From Paracoccaceae bacterium (GTDB lineage: Bacteria; Pseudomonadota; Alphaproteobacteria; Rhodobacterales; Rhodobacteraceae): a stretch of DNA of 64,000 bases. Position 1 is the first letter of the stretch; each line of letters opens with the position of its first letter. This document shows positions 11,877 to 21,440 of the stretch, one piece after another. Below the pieces are notes generated by a model. It searched no databases and was not told where the DNA came from. It worked only from the letters and a program-made list of their open reading frames with translations. Made by a program: the position numbers and the translations under genes. The DNA is taken from assembly GCA_014872875.1 (NCBI GenBank), contig WKFI01000005.1, positions 248,001 through 312,000 on the forward strand. Direction: 5' to 3'.

Positions 11877-12662
11877 TCAGCCTCCCGGCGTCAGGAAGGA
11901 ACGGTCGCTGTCGCCCAGCACGAATTCAACTATGCGCTTGACATATTCGCTGTCGGTTTCGTCCCCCAAACGCTTCGTGCGTTCCAGGAAGGTACCTTCG
12001 CCCTGTGCAAGCATCTGAAACGCGGCGCGCAATGCGGTGATATCCGATCGCGCTACGCCCCGGCGTTTCAAGCCGACAAGGTTCAATCCGTCCAACTGGC
12101 CGCGCGGGGCTTGCACCAGCCCATAGGGGATCACGTCATTGGGGACCATGGTCAACGCACCGATGATCGCTCCCCGCCCGACCCGCACAAACTGATGCAG
12201 ACCCGACAAGCCGCCTATGATCGCATCGTCTTCGATGATGCAATGCCCAGCTGCACCGGCATGGTTCACCATGATCACCCGGTCACCGATATGCACGTCA
12301 TGCGCCACGTGAACACCGGCCATCAACAGGCAGTCGTCGCCCACCTTGGTCAGACCACCGCCACCTTCGGTCCCGGTGTTGATCGTCACATGTTCACGGA
12401 TCCGATTGCGCTGACCAATGATCAGCCGGGTTTCTTCACCGCCGAACTTCTTGTCCTGCGGGATTTCCCCGATCACTGAGAAATTGAAGATGATCGTTTC
12501 ATCTCCGATTTCGGTCTCACCTGTCACTATGACATGGGATTTCAGCGTGACCCGATCCCCCAGTCGAACTTTCGGGCCGACCACGCAGAATGGTCCGATT
12601 TCGCAGTCCTTGCCGATCTGCGCACCCTCTTCGATGATTGCACTGGGATGTATCTGGGCCAT
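11877..12662 (-). CDS. lpxA: UDP-N-acetylglucosamine acyltransferase LpxA
   Basis: 261 residues. LpxA adds the 3-OH acyl chain to UDP-GlcNAc, the first step of lipid A synthesis. The left-handed beta-helix hexapeptide pattern is plain from IHPSAIIEEGAQIG on, the catalytic His lies in GVHVAHDVHIG, and a helical C-terminus follows. ATG 12662 gives the family start MAQIHPSAII; the longer frame to 12683 runs into fabZ. The gap to fabZ is 2 nt. Confidence 0.97.
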   Translation of the reverse strand: MAQIHPSAIIEEGAQIGKDCEIGPFCVVGPKVRLGDRVTLKSHVIVTGETEIGDETIIFNFSVIGEIPQDKKFGGEETRLIIGQRNRIREHVTINTGTEGGGGLTKVGDDCLLMAGVHVAHDVHIGDRVIMVNHAGAAGHCIIEDDAIIGGLSGLHQFVRVGRGAIIGALTMVPNDVIPYGLVQAPRGQLDGLNLVGLKRRGVARSDITALRAAFQMLAQGEGTFLERTKRLGDETDSEYVKRIVEFVLGDSDRSFLTPGG

Positions 12663-12664
12663 GC

Positions 12665-13132
12665 TTAACCTTCCGGAGTCCAATCCACCATGGCAGAAAA
12701 CTCAGCTTCTGCCGCCACTTCGCCGTCAACCGTCGCGCGACCGCTGAACTTGAAAATCTTGCCACCCGGTTTGCCACGCAAGGTTTCGATCTGCATTTCC
12801 ATCACATCGCCCGGCACCACCTTGCGGCGGAACTTGCACTTGTCAATATTCATGAAATAGATCAGCAGGTTCGTATCGATCACATCGAACCCTACACCCA
12901 ACATGACACCCGCGGTCTGCGCCATGGCTTCGACGATGGTTACACCGGGCATGATCGGCGTTCCCGGGAAATGGCCCTGGAAATGCGGCTCGTTCATGGT
13001 GACATTCTTGATGCCTCGGGCAGATTGGTAACCGTTGATATCAACGACCTTGTCCACCAACAGGAACGGGTAGCGATGTGGCAGGATCCGCTGGATCAGC
13101 TGGATATCGGCGCTTTTCAGCTCGGCAGTCAT
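12665..13132 (-). CDS. fabZ: 3-hydroxyacyl-ACP dehydratase FabZ
   Basis: 155 residues. FabZ dehydrates 3-hydroxyacyl-ACP in fatty acid elongation and competes with LpxA for the same acyl-ACP pool. The hotdog fold shows [13 protein letters not shown], the catalytic His in [12 protein letters not shown], and Glu in [12 protein letters not shown] 13132 has AGGAAGAG just upstream, which favours it over the longer frame to 13198. It lies directly between skp and lpxA; no lpxD gene intervenes. Confidence 0.96.
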   Translation of the reverse strand: MTAELKSADIQLIQRILPHRYPFLLVDKVVDINGYQSARGIKNVTMNEPHFQGHFPGTPIMPGVTIVEAMAQTAGVMLGVGFDVIDTNLLIYFMNIDKCKFRRKVVPGDVMEMQIETLRGKPGGKIFKFSGRATVDGEVAAEAEFSAMVDWTPEG

Positions 13133-13205
13133 GGTTTCTCTTCCTGTTAACCTTCCGGATTTGGGAGCGTCACTAACAATCCGGGGCGAATTGGGCAAGG
13201 CGAGC

Positions 13206-13787
13206 CTAATCCTCTAGATCGTCCGGGCTCGGGCTTCCATCACCCAGTACGATGTCGATCCGTGCGATGGCAAGATCCGTGATGTCGGTTGCGTTCGAGC
13301 TCAGGAACACGCTGGAGCGTTCGAGAATGACGCCGGCCCCTGCCTCTCGCATCAGGTCTTCCAAGACCGGTGCCGCGGCGTTCAGAAAATCGATCCGTGC
13401 GGCATCCTGTTTTTGTCCAAGGCTCCGAGCTCTGGCATCTCTGGTATTGCGGATATCCTGAACTTTCTTGTCGAACGCATCGGCAAGAACACGAAAAGCC
13501 TCCGGTTCCATTTCTGCGCGGCGGTCCGTCAGCGCCTGTTCCTCCGCTGAAAGTTCGGCTTCGATCTGCCTGTTTTCCGCGACAAGAACCGCACTTTCGG
13601 CCTCGACCTCTCGGGCAATCCGACGACCAAAGGCGCTTTCATTGAACAGCCTTTCGGACGAAATCGTCAGGATCGAGGCGTTTGGCGTTCCCAATTGTTG
13701 CGCAGAAACCGGGCCAGCCGTCAAAAAAAGAGCTGTCAGCAGCAGTTTTGCCACCAACAGCCCCGTCTTTGTGAATGAGCGTCTCAC
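13206..13787 (-). CDS. skp: OmpH/Skp-family periplasmic chaperone
   Basis: 193 residues with a Sec signal peptide ([20 protein letters not shown], cleavage likely near residue 29) and a long charged helical region, the build of Skp/OmpH chaperones that carry outer-membrane proteins to BamA. An acidic tail ends SPSPDDLED. The start is GTG at 13787, 10 nt after the bamA stop. Direct placement after bamA is the usual arrangement. Sequence conservation in this family is low, so the call leans on context. Confidence 0.85.
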   Translation of the reverse strand: MRRSFTKTGLLVAKLLLTALFLTAGPVSAQQLGTPNASILTISSERLFNESAFGRRIAREVEAESAVLVAENRQIEAELSAEEQALTDRRAEMEPEAFRVLADAFDKKVQDIRNTRDARARSLGQKQDAARIDFLNAAAPVLEDLMREAGAGVILERSSVFLSSNATDITDLAIARIDIVLGDGSPSPDDLED

Positions 13788-13797
13788 GGCGCCCCGA

Positions 13798-16158
13798 TCA
13801 GAACCGTGCCTGAAGCGTCAGGTCGAAGGAACGTTCCTGGTCGAAGCTTTCTTTCTTCAGTGCATTGCTGAAGTTGAACCGCAATGGGCCGAAACCGGTG
13901 GTCCACAGCAAGGATACACCAACCACGTGGCGGAATGATCCGCCCGACCCCACGACGCCGGGTCCAGTGGCTACGTTATCCAACCCCCAAAGGTTACCGA
14001 TGTCATAGAAAACACCACCCCGCAGCCCCAACTCTTCCGGCAGTCCCAAGGGGAACTCGGCCTCGAATTTCACGACGGCGTAACGGTTGCCACCCAGGGA
14101 GTCGTTGTTGGTACCGGTGATCTGGCGAGGTCCGATGCCCCCGGGATCAAAACCGCGGAATGTATCGGTGCTGAGAAGAAAACGGTCGATCGTCCGGCTG
14201 TTGTTGCTTCCCATCCAGCTGAGGATGCCGGCCTCAAAGGTCGCTCTCAAAGTGACTTCTTCGTTCCAGGCCAGAGTTTGGGCAATCGCACGACCCGTGG
14301 TCTTGACGTACTCCTGATCACCGCCAAGACCGGCATAGTCCACTCCCAGTTCAACAAGGAAACCGGCATTGGGGTTCAGCCCCGTACGGCGACTGTCATA
14401 GGTATAGGTCAAGCCGACACCACTGGAGGTCAGAGCACCTTGTGCGATTTCGCTTGCCTGAACCGACGCAACGGTTGCCCCGGAGCGGCTTTCCATTTCG
14501 TCGTTGCGCCAGAAATAACGGGTTTGCACCGATGAGTTTTGACCTGTGTTGAACGTCAGACCAGGCAACAAGAAGGCAGACCTTGTGTCGTAGTTCGAAA
14601 AGCTCGAATTCGACGATGTGATCCCAAGATCAAGATCGAACCGCAATTCCCGGCCCAGCAGGTAAGGTTCGGTGAAACCCAATACATACTGCTCCGAGTC
14701 CGTCGCGGTCGACAGCGAGAAGGACAGGCGTTGCCCCCGTCCGAGGAAGTTGTTCTCGCTCAGCCCCAGAGCGATCCCGATACCGTCGTTGACCGAGTAG
14801 CTACCGCCGAGGCTGATCGAACCCGTGGGCTGCTCTTCAACGTCCACATCAACCACGACTTTATCTGGCGATGACCCTTCCCGCACATCTACAGTAGCGT
14901 CAGCAAAGAAGCCCAGAGCACGGATGCGTTCGGCGCTTTGCCGGATTTCGCGTGGGTTGAAGGGATCGCCTTCAACCGTCCGGAACTGCTGGCGGATCAC
15001 GCGATCCAGCGTCGTTGTGTTGCCTTCGATGTCGATTCTCTCGACAAAGACGCGCGGACCGCGAACAAGCGCAAATTCGACATCCAATGTCAGGTCGCGG
15101 TCATTGCGTTTGATACGCGGTTCCACGCGCAGGAAATCGACACCTTCATTTACGGCGAGGATCTCCATTCGTGTAATCGCGTTTTCGACATGGGTTGGCG
15201 AATAGATCACACCAGGCTTGATCTTGAGGGTCGCCTGGTAGAGTGCCGCATCGACCTCGGACATCTCGCTGACGGTGGTAACCTGGCCGAACCGGAACTG
15301 TTGACCTTCGGTGACATCCACAACCAGAAAAAACGCATCGCGTTCACGGGTCAGTTCGGCGTTGGCGCTGTTGACGCGAAAATCCACATAGCCGCGCGAC
15401 AGGTAGAAGTCGCGCAGAACCTGTTTGTCGAACTCGATACGATCCTCGATCAGGGTATCGGAGCGAATGAACGTCCGAAGCAGGCCCGCCTGCTTGGTCT
15501 CCAAAACGCGGCGCAGACGGCGATCCGAATAGACCCGGTTGCCGACAAAACTGACGCGTTCGACCTCGATCGTATCGCCTTCGGCAATTTCAAAGACCAG
15601 ATCGACGCGGTTGTCGCTGCGGCGAATGATGCGAGGTGTAACACGGGCTGCAATGCGGCCCTGCTGCGAATACGCCTCGGCCAGGATAGCTGCATCCCGC
15701 TCGGCTTGGGTTGGGCTGAAAACGCGACGCGGAGCAGATGAAATCAATTCGCTCAGCGCGTCATCCTTGATTCGCTGGTTTCCTTCGAAACTGATGCGGC
15801 TGATGGTGGGGTATTCCTGTACGCGAATGAAAAGCGTGCTGCCGCGTGGTTCCAACTCAACTGTTTCAAAAACACCACTGTCAAGGATACGTTGGTATGC
15901 GTCGTTCAATTCGCCGGCGGTGACCGTCTGCCCCCGTTCGATTCCCGTATAAGTGACGATTGTACTGCTTTCGATCCGCTGATTGCCTTCGATCTGAACC
16001 GAATTGAACCGGTAGGTTTGCGCCTCGGCTCCGCCTGCAAAAAGGATAAACATCGAAACGAAAACGACAAAAACGGCCGTTAGAAGACGGCACAACATAT
16101 AGCAACGCTCATTGCGTGCGACGCAGGATGTTCCTGCGGTTTTCCCCAAAACCATCAT
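13798..16158 (-). CDS. bamA: Outer-membrane assembly factor BamA
   Basis: Up to 786 residues. BamA inserts beta-barrel proteins into the outer membrane. A signal peptide (LLTAVFVVFVSMFILFAGGAEA) is followed by five POTRA repeats (FNSVQIEGNQRI is the first) and a C-terminal barrel ending in the signature aromatic LTLQARF. The start is uncertain: ATG 16158 gives 20 residues before the signal core, while the Met at 16098 gives a more ordinary signal peptide; neither has a strong ribosome site. A terminator at 16217-16257 separates it from rseP, so it needs its own promoter. Confidence 0.94.
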   Translation of the reverse strand: MMVLGKTAGTSCVARNERCYMLCRLLTAVFVVFVSMFILFAGGAEAQTYRFNSVQIEGNQRIESSTIVTYTGIERGQTVTAGELNDAYQRILDSGVFETVELEPRGSTLFIRVQEYPTISRISFEGNQRIKDDALSELISSAPRRVFSPTQAERDAAILAEAYSQQGRIAARVTPRIIRRSDNRVDLVFEIAEGDTIEVERVSFVGNRVYSDRRLRRVLETKQAGLLRTFIRSDTLIEDRIEFDKQVLRDFYLSRGYVDFRVNSANAELTRERDAFFLVVDVTEGQQFRFGQVTTVSEMSEVDAALYQATLKIKPGVIYSPTHVENAITRMEILAVNEGVDFLRVEPRIKRNDRDLTLDVEFALVRGPRVFVERIDIEGNTTTLDRVIRQQFRTVEGDPFNPREIRQSAERIRALGFFADATVDVREGSSPDKVVVDVDVEEQPTGSISLGGSYSVNDGIGIALGLSENNFLGRGQRLSFSLSTATDSEQYVLGFTEPYLLGRELRFDLDLGITSSNSSFSNYDTRSAFLLPGLTFNTGQNSSVQTRYFWRNDEMESRSGATVASVQASEIAQGALTSSGVGLTYTYDSRRTGLNPNAGFLVELGVDYAGLGGDQEYVKTTGRAIAQTLAWNEEVTLRATFEAGILSWMGSNNSRTIDRFLLSTDTFRGFDPGGIGPRQITGTNNDSLGGNRYAVVKFEAEFPLGLPEELGLRGGVFYDIGNLWGLDNVATGPGVVGSGGSFRHVVGVSLLWTTGFGPLRFNFSNALKKESFDQERSFDLTLQARF

Positions 16159-16216
16159 TCAGAACCCAGATTATGGCAGCATTAGCATGTCAGTATCGGG
16201 ATTGAAGGCTGATGTC

Positions 16217-16257
16217 AAAAACAAGAAAACGGCGCACAGCCAATAAGCTGTGCGCCG
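16217..16257 (-). terminator. Rho-independent terminator upstream of bamA
   Basis: On the minus strand a perfect 11-bp stem (16247-16257 with 16230-16240) with a 6-nt loop is followed by TTTTCTTGTTTTT. It ends the rseP/small-protein transcript and splits the envelope block in two. Confidence 0.85.
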
Positions 16258-16282
16258 CTGGTAACGTCGAAATCCAAAGGAA

Positions 16283-16408
16283 TCAGAAAGTGCCGATCCA
16301 TGCTCCTGCAGCAAGCGCAAACCCGATGGTTGCCAGGAACAGAAGACGGTCCCAGTTCAGTTCCATCACGAGGCTCAAACCTCGATATGATTGCTGCAAC
16401 GTTTGCAT
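16283..16408 (-). CDS. 41-residue membrane protein between rseP and bamA
   Basis: 41 residues: a polar start (MQTLQQSYRGL), then a hydrophobic segment from about residue 22 to 40 (LLFLATIGFALAAGAWIG). ATG 16408 has AAGGAAC about 6 nt upstream. It lies 123 nt after rseP and is closed by a terminator, so it may be the last gene of the rseP transcript or a short unit of its own. I do not recognise a named family and can give no function. Confidence 0.65.
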   Translation of the reverse strand: MQTLQQSYRGLSLVMELNWDRLLFLATIGFALAAGAWIGTF

Positions 16409-16531
16409 AGCTGTTCCTTTCCGCCGTGTCGAAAACGTGAAGGAGTGATCACGCTTTCAATATCCGTTGGGAACAACACTACGCGCCAAATATGGCAGGA
16501 GTTAGGCGTCGTCGGATTTCTGACCGATGGC

Positions 16532-17881
16532 TCAGCAGAAGAGATCGTTGCCCAAAGCAAACACCATCAACGACAGAATCATCGTCAGGCCAATTGCCAT
16601 CAGGATGCGCAGAGCACCATCGCTGGGCGGTTTGCCAGTCACGGCTTCGTATGCGTAGAAAACCAGGTGCCCCCCATCCAGCGCAGGCACCGGAAACAGG
16701 TTCAAAAGCCCCACTGCCGTGGACAGAACCGCGATGAACCAGATGAAGCTTTGGGTGCCCTGGCTGGCAATCTCGCCCGAGGTCTGGGCGATCCCCAGCG
16801 GCCCCGAAATATTGCAGGTGCTGATAGCCCCGGTGATCATGTGCCACAGACCGGAAAGCGAGCCTTCGACCACCGAATAGGTCTGTACCGCTCCACCGGT
16901 AAGCGACTCGAAAAGGCCAGCTTTTTCAGTAGCCGGGTCAAAGGCCATGCCGCCGACGATGCCGATCCGCCAGTGAGTTACAAAGCCGCCATCCGGGTCA
17001 GGTTCGTCGGTACGGCGCGGCGCAAGAGCAAACTCCAGGGTTTCACCCTGCCGCCAGACATCCAGCATCAAAACCCGACCATCCGAGTTTTCCACGCGAT
17101 CTTTCAGCTGGTTGAAGGCAAAGACTGGCTCTCCGTCGATGGCCGTGATCACGTCACCCTGCTCTAATCCTATGTCCATCGAGGCGCTGCGTGGTGCGAC
17201 GCGGTCGATATAGGGAGGAAACAGGTAAGGCCCGGTGACCGTCTGTTCCAGCCCATCACGGCGCACCTGATACGCAATGGTCGCGGTTTCAGGTACGTTG
17301 TCCAGGAAGGCGCCCCGCATCTCCGGATCGTCCAGACCAGGCATCTTCTGCCCTTCGATCCCCAAGATTACGTCGCCCTCCTGAAGCTCGTATGTCGTGT
17401 TTGGCAGAGTCTTCAGCTCTCCCACGGCCAGCGGGTCCGCAACCACGCCGCGCAGCATGAAGATTGCCGCAAAAACCAGAATCGACATGGCAAAGTTGAA
17501 CGCGGGCCCTGCGGCCACAGTTGCGGCTCGCGCCCACAACGGTGCGCCGTGCATTGTCTTGCGCAACGCCACTGGATCCAACTGGGCGGCTTCCATCGCC
17601 TCGGCATCCTTGCCCGACGCCGCATTGGCATCGCCCATGAATTTTACGTAGCCCCCAAAAGGCAAGGCCGCGATCTGCCAGCGGGTCCCGCGTTTGTCCA
17701 CGCGGCTCCACAACACAGGACCGAAGCCCAGCGAAAACACCTCGGGGTGAATGCCCGACCAACGGCCAACGATATAGTGACCATACTCGTGCACGGCGAC
17801 GATGACGGACAAGGCCACAACAAAAGCGACCAATGTGTAAAGGACATTCCCGAACTGGGGAACCAATGAGACGAAATCCAA
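16532..17881 (-). CDS. rseP: RseP-type site-2 membrane metalloprotease
   Basis: 449 residues. RseP cleaves transmembrane anchors such as anti-sigma factors during envelope stress. The zinc-binding HEYGH is in the first membrane segment (about residues 31-35); the second motif is LNLFPVPALDGGH near the C-terminus. A PDZ domain lies between them (DIGLEQGDVITAIDG), with a second PDZ-like part at GDVILGIEG. It starts 4 nt after dxr. Confidence 0.95.
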   Translation of the reverse strand: MDFVSLVPQFGNVLYTLVAFVVALSVIVAVHEYGHYIVGRWSGIHPEVFSLGFGPVLWSRVDKRGTRWQIAALPFGGYVKFMGDANAASGKDAEAMEAAQLDPVALRKTMHGAPLWARAATVAAGPAFNFAMSILVFAAIFMLRGVVADPLAVGELKTLPNTTYELQEGDVILGIEGQKMPGLDDPEMRGAFLDNVPETATIAYQVRRDGLEQTVTGPYLFPPYIDRVAPRSASMDIGLEQGDVITAIDGEPVFAFNQLKDRVENSDGRVLMLDVWRQGETLEFALAPRRTDEPDPDGGFVTHWRIGIVGGMAFDPATEKAGLFESLTGGAVQTYSVVEGSLSGLWHMITGAISTCNISGPLGIAQTSGEIASQGTQSFIWFIAVLSTAVGLLNLFPVPALDGGHLVFYAYEAVTGKPPSDGALRILMAIGLTMILSLMVFALGNDLFC

Positions 17882-17885
17882 AACT

Positions 17886-19058
17886 CTACCCTGCCCGCTG
17901 TTTTATGGCTTCAACCGCATAGTGCCGTGCCATCTGGTCTGTATGCATCACGTTATCAAGGGTCATTGCGGCATCAATGAGACCCGGTTGGGTCTCCATT
18001 CTGGTCAGAACGTCTTCGACGATGCCTGCCATGTCCAGAAAGCCGATCTGCCCCGCGATAAAAGCGTCCAGCGCCTGTTCCTTGGCTGCATTGAACACCG
18101 CGCCGGACAAGCCGCCCCGTTCCATCACCGCATAGGCCAGGCGCAACGCCGGGTACCGTGCATGTTCGGGTGCGCGGAAGTTCAACTGCGATACCTGTGC
18201 CAGATCCAACCGTGACACCGGCAGGTCGCGTCGATCCGGCCAATGCAGAGCATAGCCGATGGCGTGGCGCATGTCCGGTGCCCCAAGATGAGCCATCAAG
18301 GCACCATCCTTGAACCCCACCAAGGCGTGGATCAGGGATTCGGGATGAACGATCACTTCGATCTGCCTTGGGGAAACACCAAAATACTCTCGCGTTTCAA
18401 TAACTTCCAATGCCTTGTTGAACATGGAAGCACTGTCGATCGTGATCCTTTGCCCCATGTCCCAATTCGGATGGGACGAGGCCTGTTCCAAGGTAGCATT
18501 GCGCAAGGCCTCCAATGGCCAATCACGAAACGCACCGCCGCTGGCGGTGATCACGATCCGTTCGACGGCCGAGATGTCTTCGCCCACAAGTGCCTGAAAC
18601 ACGGCCGAGTGTTCGCTGTCCACCGGCAGCAGGCGAGCATTGTTCTGTCGTGCAGTCTCCAGCACCAGCGCGCCAGCACAGACCAGCGATTCCTTGTTGG
18701 CCAGCGCCAAGCTGGCCCCCTGTTTCAACGCTTCCAGCCCCGGGGCCAAACCAGCGGCCCCCACAATGGCCGACATAATCCAGTCGGCAGGGCGTGCACC
18801 GGCCTCCAACAATGCTGCTTCGCCGGCGGCGGCAACGACACCCGTTCCTGCCAGAGCGGCCGTGAGTTCAGGCAGAAGTTCGTCGAAGGCCGTAACAGCA
18901 ATATCCGCGCGCATCTCGATTGCATCGCGGGCCAGTTGGGCGATGTTGCGCCCGCCGGTCAGGGCAATCACGTCGTAGGCATCCGGGTCACGCCGGATCA
19001 GATCAATGGTATTCTGACCGATGGAGCCGGTGGCTCCAAAAATCGATACACGTCGCAC
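17886..19058 (-). CDS. dxr: 1-deoxy-D-xylulose 5-phosphate reductoisomerase Dxr
   Basis: 390 residues. Dxr makes 2-C-methyl-D-erythritol 4-phosphate, the committed step of the non-mevalonate isoprenoid pathway, and so feeds UppS nearby. The NADPH site GATGSIGQNT is at the N-terminus, the metal/substrate region DSEHSAVFQ and SASGGAFRDWP in the middle, and SMFNKALEVIE further on. The ATG is 2 nt from the cdsA stop; GGAG inside the cdsA end serves as its ribosome site. Confidence 0.97.
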   Translation of the reverse strand: MRRVSIFGATGSIGQNTIDLIRRDPDAYDVIALTGGRNIAQLARDAIEMRADIAVTAFDELLPELTAALAGTGVVAAAGEAALLEAGARPADWIMSAIVGAAGLAPGLEALKQGASLALANKESLVCAGALVLETARQNNARLLPVDSEHSAVFQALVGEDISAVERIVITASGGAFRDWPLEALRNATLEQASSHPNWDMGQRITIDSASMFNKALEVIETREYFGVSPRQIEVIVHPESLIHALVGFKDGALMAHLGAPDMRHAIGYALHWPDRRDLPVSRLDLAQVSQLNFRAPEHARYPALRLAYAVMERGGLSGAVFNAAKEQALDAFIAGQIGFLDMAGIVEDVLTRMETQPGLIDAAMTLDNVMHTDQMARHYAVEAIKQRAG

Positions 19059-19060
19059 AT

Positions 19061-19840
19061 TCAGGCTCCGGGATTGTAGAACAGACCCACCAACAGAACT
19101 AGGGTCGCTGCCCCCATCATTCCATCGAAACGGTCCAGAAAACCGCCATGGCCGGGGATCAAGTTCGAGCTATCCTTGACGCCGACCCGCCGTTTCAGCG
19201 CACTTTCAACGATATCACCGGCCTGGGACGCCATGGAAACAAGAACGGAGACGAGCACCAAGCCAATGCCGCGGTCCAGCATAGCGGCTGCAATTGCACC
19301 GACGAGTGCAGCAGCGACCCATCCGACAGCTGTACCAGACCATGTTTTCTTAGGGCTGATTGCTGGCCAGAACTTGGGGCCGCCGATGGCCTTGCCCGCA
19401 AAATACCCGGCGACGTCCGTGGCGACCACAACTGCGATCAGCCACAACATCCAGTCAAAGCCCATGCCTTCACGCACACGGATGAAGCCCAACCCGGACA
19501 AGCTGATCCAGATCATAAAGCCCAGGATGGCCGCTCGGCGCGCGGGGACCATGGAAGCCCCAACAAAGGCAGGGGCCAGCGCAATCGGCATCATTGCAAT
19601 CACCGGCAGGTGCCAAGACAGCAGTATCGCAGCGGACATAAGCAACCCCAACTGCACGGCAACGCCGCGCTTGTCAGGATCCACCATCCGCACCAGTTCC
19701 CACACCATTACGCCGCTGACAGCGGCGATGAAGGTTTCGAACCACAGCCCGCCCAACCAGATCTCGGTTCCGGCCACGGCCAGCAACACCACGGCCGACA
19801 AGGCGCGGGCCGTCAGGTCAGACCACCGCCCCTCGCTCAT
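19061..19840 (-). CDS. cdsA: Phosphatidate cytidylyltransferase CdsA
   Basis: 259 residues, multi-pass inner-membrane enzyme that makes CDP-diacylglycerol. The C-terminal CDS signature is complete: SPKKTWSGTAVGW, then KRRVGVKDSSNLIPGHGG and LDRFDGM. ATG 19840 overlaps the uppS stop (ATGA), so I prefer it over the longer frame to 19888. Somewhat short for the family, as is common in Rhodobacteraceae. Confidence 0.94.
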   Translation of the reverse strand: MSEGRWSDLTARALSAVVLLAVAGTEIWLGGLWFETFIAAVSGVMVWELVRMVDPDKRGVAVQLGLLMSAAILLSWHLPVIAMMPIALAPAFVGASMVPARRAAILGFMIWISLSGLGFIRVREGMGFDWMLWLIAVVVATDVAGYFAGKAIGGPKFWPAISPKKTWSGTAVGWVAAALVGAIAAAMLDRGIGLVLVSVLVSMASQAGDIVESALKRRVGVKDSSNLIPGHGGFLDRFDGMMGAATLVLLVGLFYNPGA

Positions 19841-20613
19841 TTCCGAATGCCGCCAAACCGGCGGTCCCGCGCGCCAAACGCAGCACAAAGTTCAGCAAAC
19901 TCTTCAGCGGTAAAATCTGGCCAGAGCGTGTCAATAAACTCGTATTCTGCATAGGCTGACTGCCACAGCAGAAAGTTCGAAATCCGCGCCTCGCCGCTTG
20001 TCCGGATGACCAGGTCGGGATCGGGCAGCACATAAGTATCCAGGTATTTGGGCAGCGTCTCTTCGTCCACATCTTCGGGATTGAGCCGCCCGGCAGCCAC
20101 GTCCTGAGCAAGACGCTTGGTGGCGCGGGCCACCTCGTCGCGCCCACCATAGTTCAGAGCGATGGTCAGTTGCGTACCGTCATTCTGTTCCGTGGTCTTC
20201 TCCAGCTGGTCCATCAATTCGGTCAGCTTCGCGTCCAACCGGACGCGGTCCCCGATGAACCGGACCCTTACATTGCGGGCGGCGAGCGCCTGCATTTCCT
20301 TCGCGATGTAGCGGCGGAACAGGCTCATGAGCCCGGCAACTTCGGCCTGGGTGCGTTTCCAGTTCTCGGTCGAAAAGGCAAATATCGTCAGATACTTGAC
20401 GCCAAGACTTGAACAGGACTCCACCACTTCGCGGACCCGTTTGGCGCCCGCATGATGTCCAAACAATCGCGGACGGCCACGAGACTGGGCCCAGCGTCCG
20501 TTGCCATCCATTATGATGGCGACATGGCGCGGCCCACGACGGGCCGCAGCAGGTTCATCCACGTCAGTTTCAGAGTTTTGCACACCGGGCGCTGGATCGG
20601 AGACCTTGTCCAT
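19837..20613 (-). CDS. uppS: Undecaprenyl diphosphate synthase UppS
   Basis: 258 residues. UppS builds the C55 lipid carrier for peptidoglycan and surface polysaccharide. Family motifs: IIMDGNGRWAQSRG with the catalytic Asp, GHHAGAKRVREVV, FAFSTENWKR, and the C-terminal RTSGEARISNFLLWQ. About 20 extra residues precede the core. The ATG at 20613 is 10 nt after the frr stop; the frame is open to 20667 but would overlap frr. Confidence 0.96.
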   Translation of the reverse strand: MDKVSDPAPGVQNSETDVDEPAAARRGPRHVAIIMDGNGRWAQSRGRPRLFGHHAGAKRVREVVESCSSLGVKYLTIFAFSTENWKRTQAEVAGLMSLFRRYIAKEMQALAARNVRVRFIGDRVRLDAKLTELMDQLEKTTEQNDGTQLTIALNYGGRDEVARATKRLAQDVAAGRLNPEDVDEETLPKYLDTYVLPDPDLVIRTSGEARISNFLLWQSAYAEYEFIDTLWPDFTAEEFAELCAAFGARDRRFGGIRK

Positions 20614-20623
20614 CAAAGTGCGA

Positions 20624-21187
20624 TCAAACCTGCATGATTTCGGTCTGCTTGTTCTCCAGGGCGTCATCGACCAGCTTGATCATGGTGTCTGTCATCTCCT
20701 GGACCTCTGCTTCCCACAGCTTTTGGTCATCTTCGGACATGCCGTCGGCCTTGGCCTTCTTGATCTGGTCCATACCGTCCCGTCGGACGTTGCGGATCGC
20801 GACGCGGGCGTGTTCGGCATATTGGCCTGCGACCTTGCCCAGCTCGCGCCGACGTTCTTCGTTCAGTTCCGGGATCGGCAACATGATGATGGTGCCGTTC
20901 AGCTGAGGATTGATCCCCAGACCGGATTCGCGGATTGCCTTTTCCACCTTTCCGACCAGGGACTTGTCCCAAACATTGATGGTAACCATCCGCGGTTCGG
21001 GCACATTGACGGTGCCGACCTGATTGATCGGCGTCATCGAGCCATAAGCGTCGACCTGCACCGGTTCCAGCATCGAGGCCGAGGCCCGTCCAGTCCGCAA
21101 AGACGCAAATTCAGTTCTCAGGTTTGCCATGGCGCCATCCATGCGGCGCTGAAGGTCGTCGGTGTCCAGTTCGAAATCGTCAGACAT
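20624..21187 (-). CDS. frr: Ribosome recycling factor Frr
   Basis: 187 residues, the usual length. RRF splits post-termination ribosomes with EF-G. The three-helix core is visible: [35 protein letters not shown], and [30 protein letters not shown]. In most relatives pyrH is directly upstream; here a plus-strand transporter gene lies between, so frr must have its own promoter in 21188-21440. Confidence 0.97.
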   Translation of the reverse strand: MSDDFELDTDDLQRRMDGAMANLRTEFASLRTGRASASMLEPVQVDAYGSMTPINQVGTVNVPEPRMVTINVWDKSLVGKVEKAIRESGLGINPQLNGTIIMLPIPELNEERRRELGKVAGQYAEHARVAIRNVRRDGMDQIKKAKADGMSEDDQKLWEAEVQEMTDTMIKLVDDALENKQTEIMQV

Positions 21188-21440
21188 GCTGCTCTCTCTC
21201 CCTCTTCAGGTGATCTGGCTTCAGGTGATCTGGCAAGGCTCTTAAGCCATCGCCAGAGGGATGTATAGCAATCTTGGCCCGGATTTGCGGCGACGGAAAG
21301 CAGATTCGGGGATGTTTTTGACCGACATCATGTGCAGGCCCCCGCTGGACGAACAAAATCATGGGGATGTACTGCAAACCCGGTCCAATTTGAGCCCCGC
21401 CAACGTCACGACCCACGGCAGTCCGATGCAGGAGACAACA

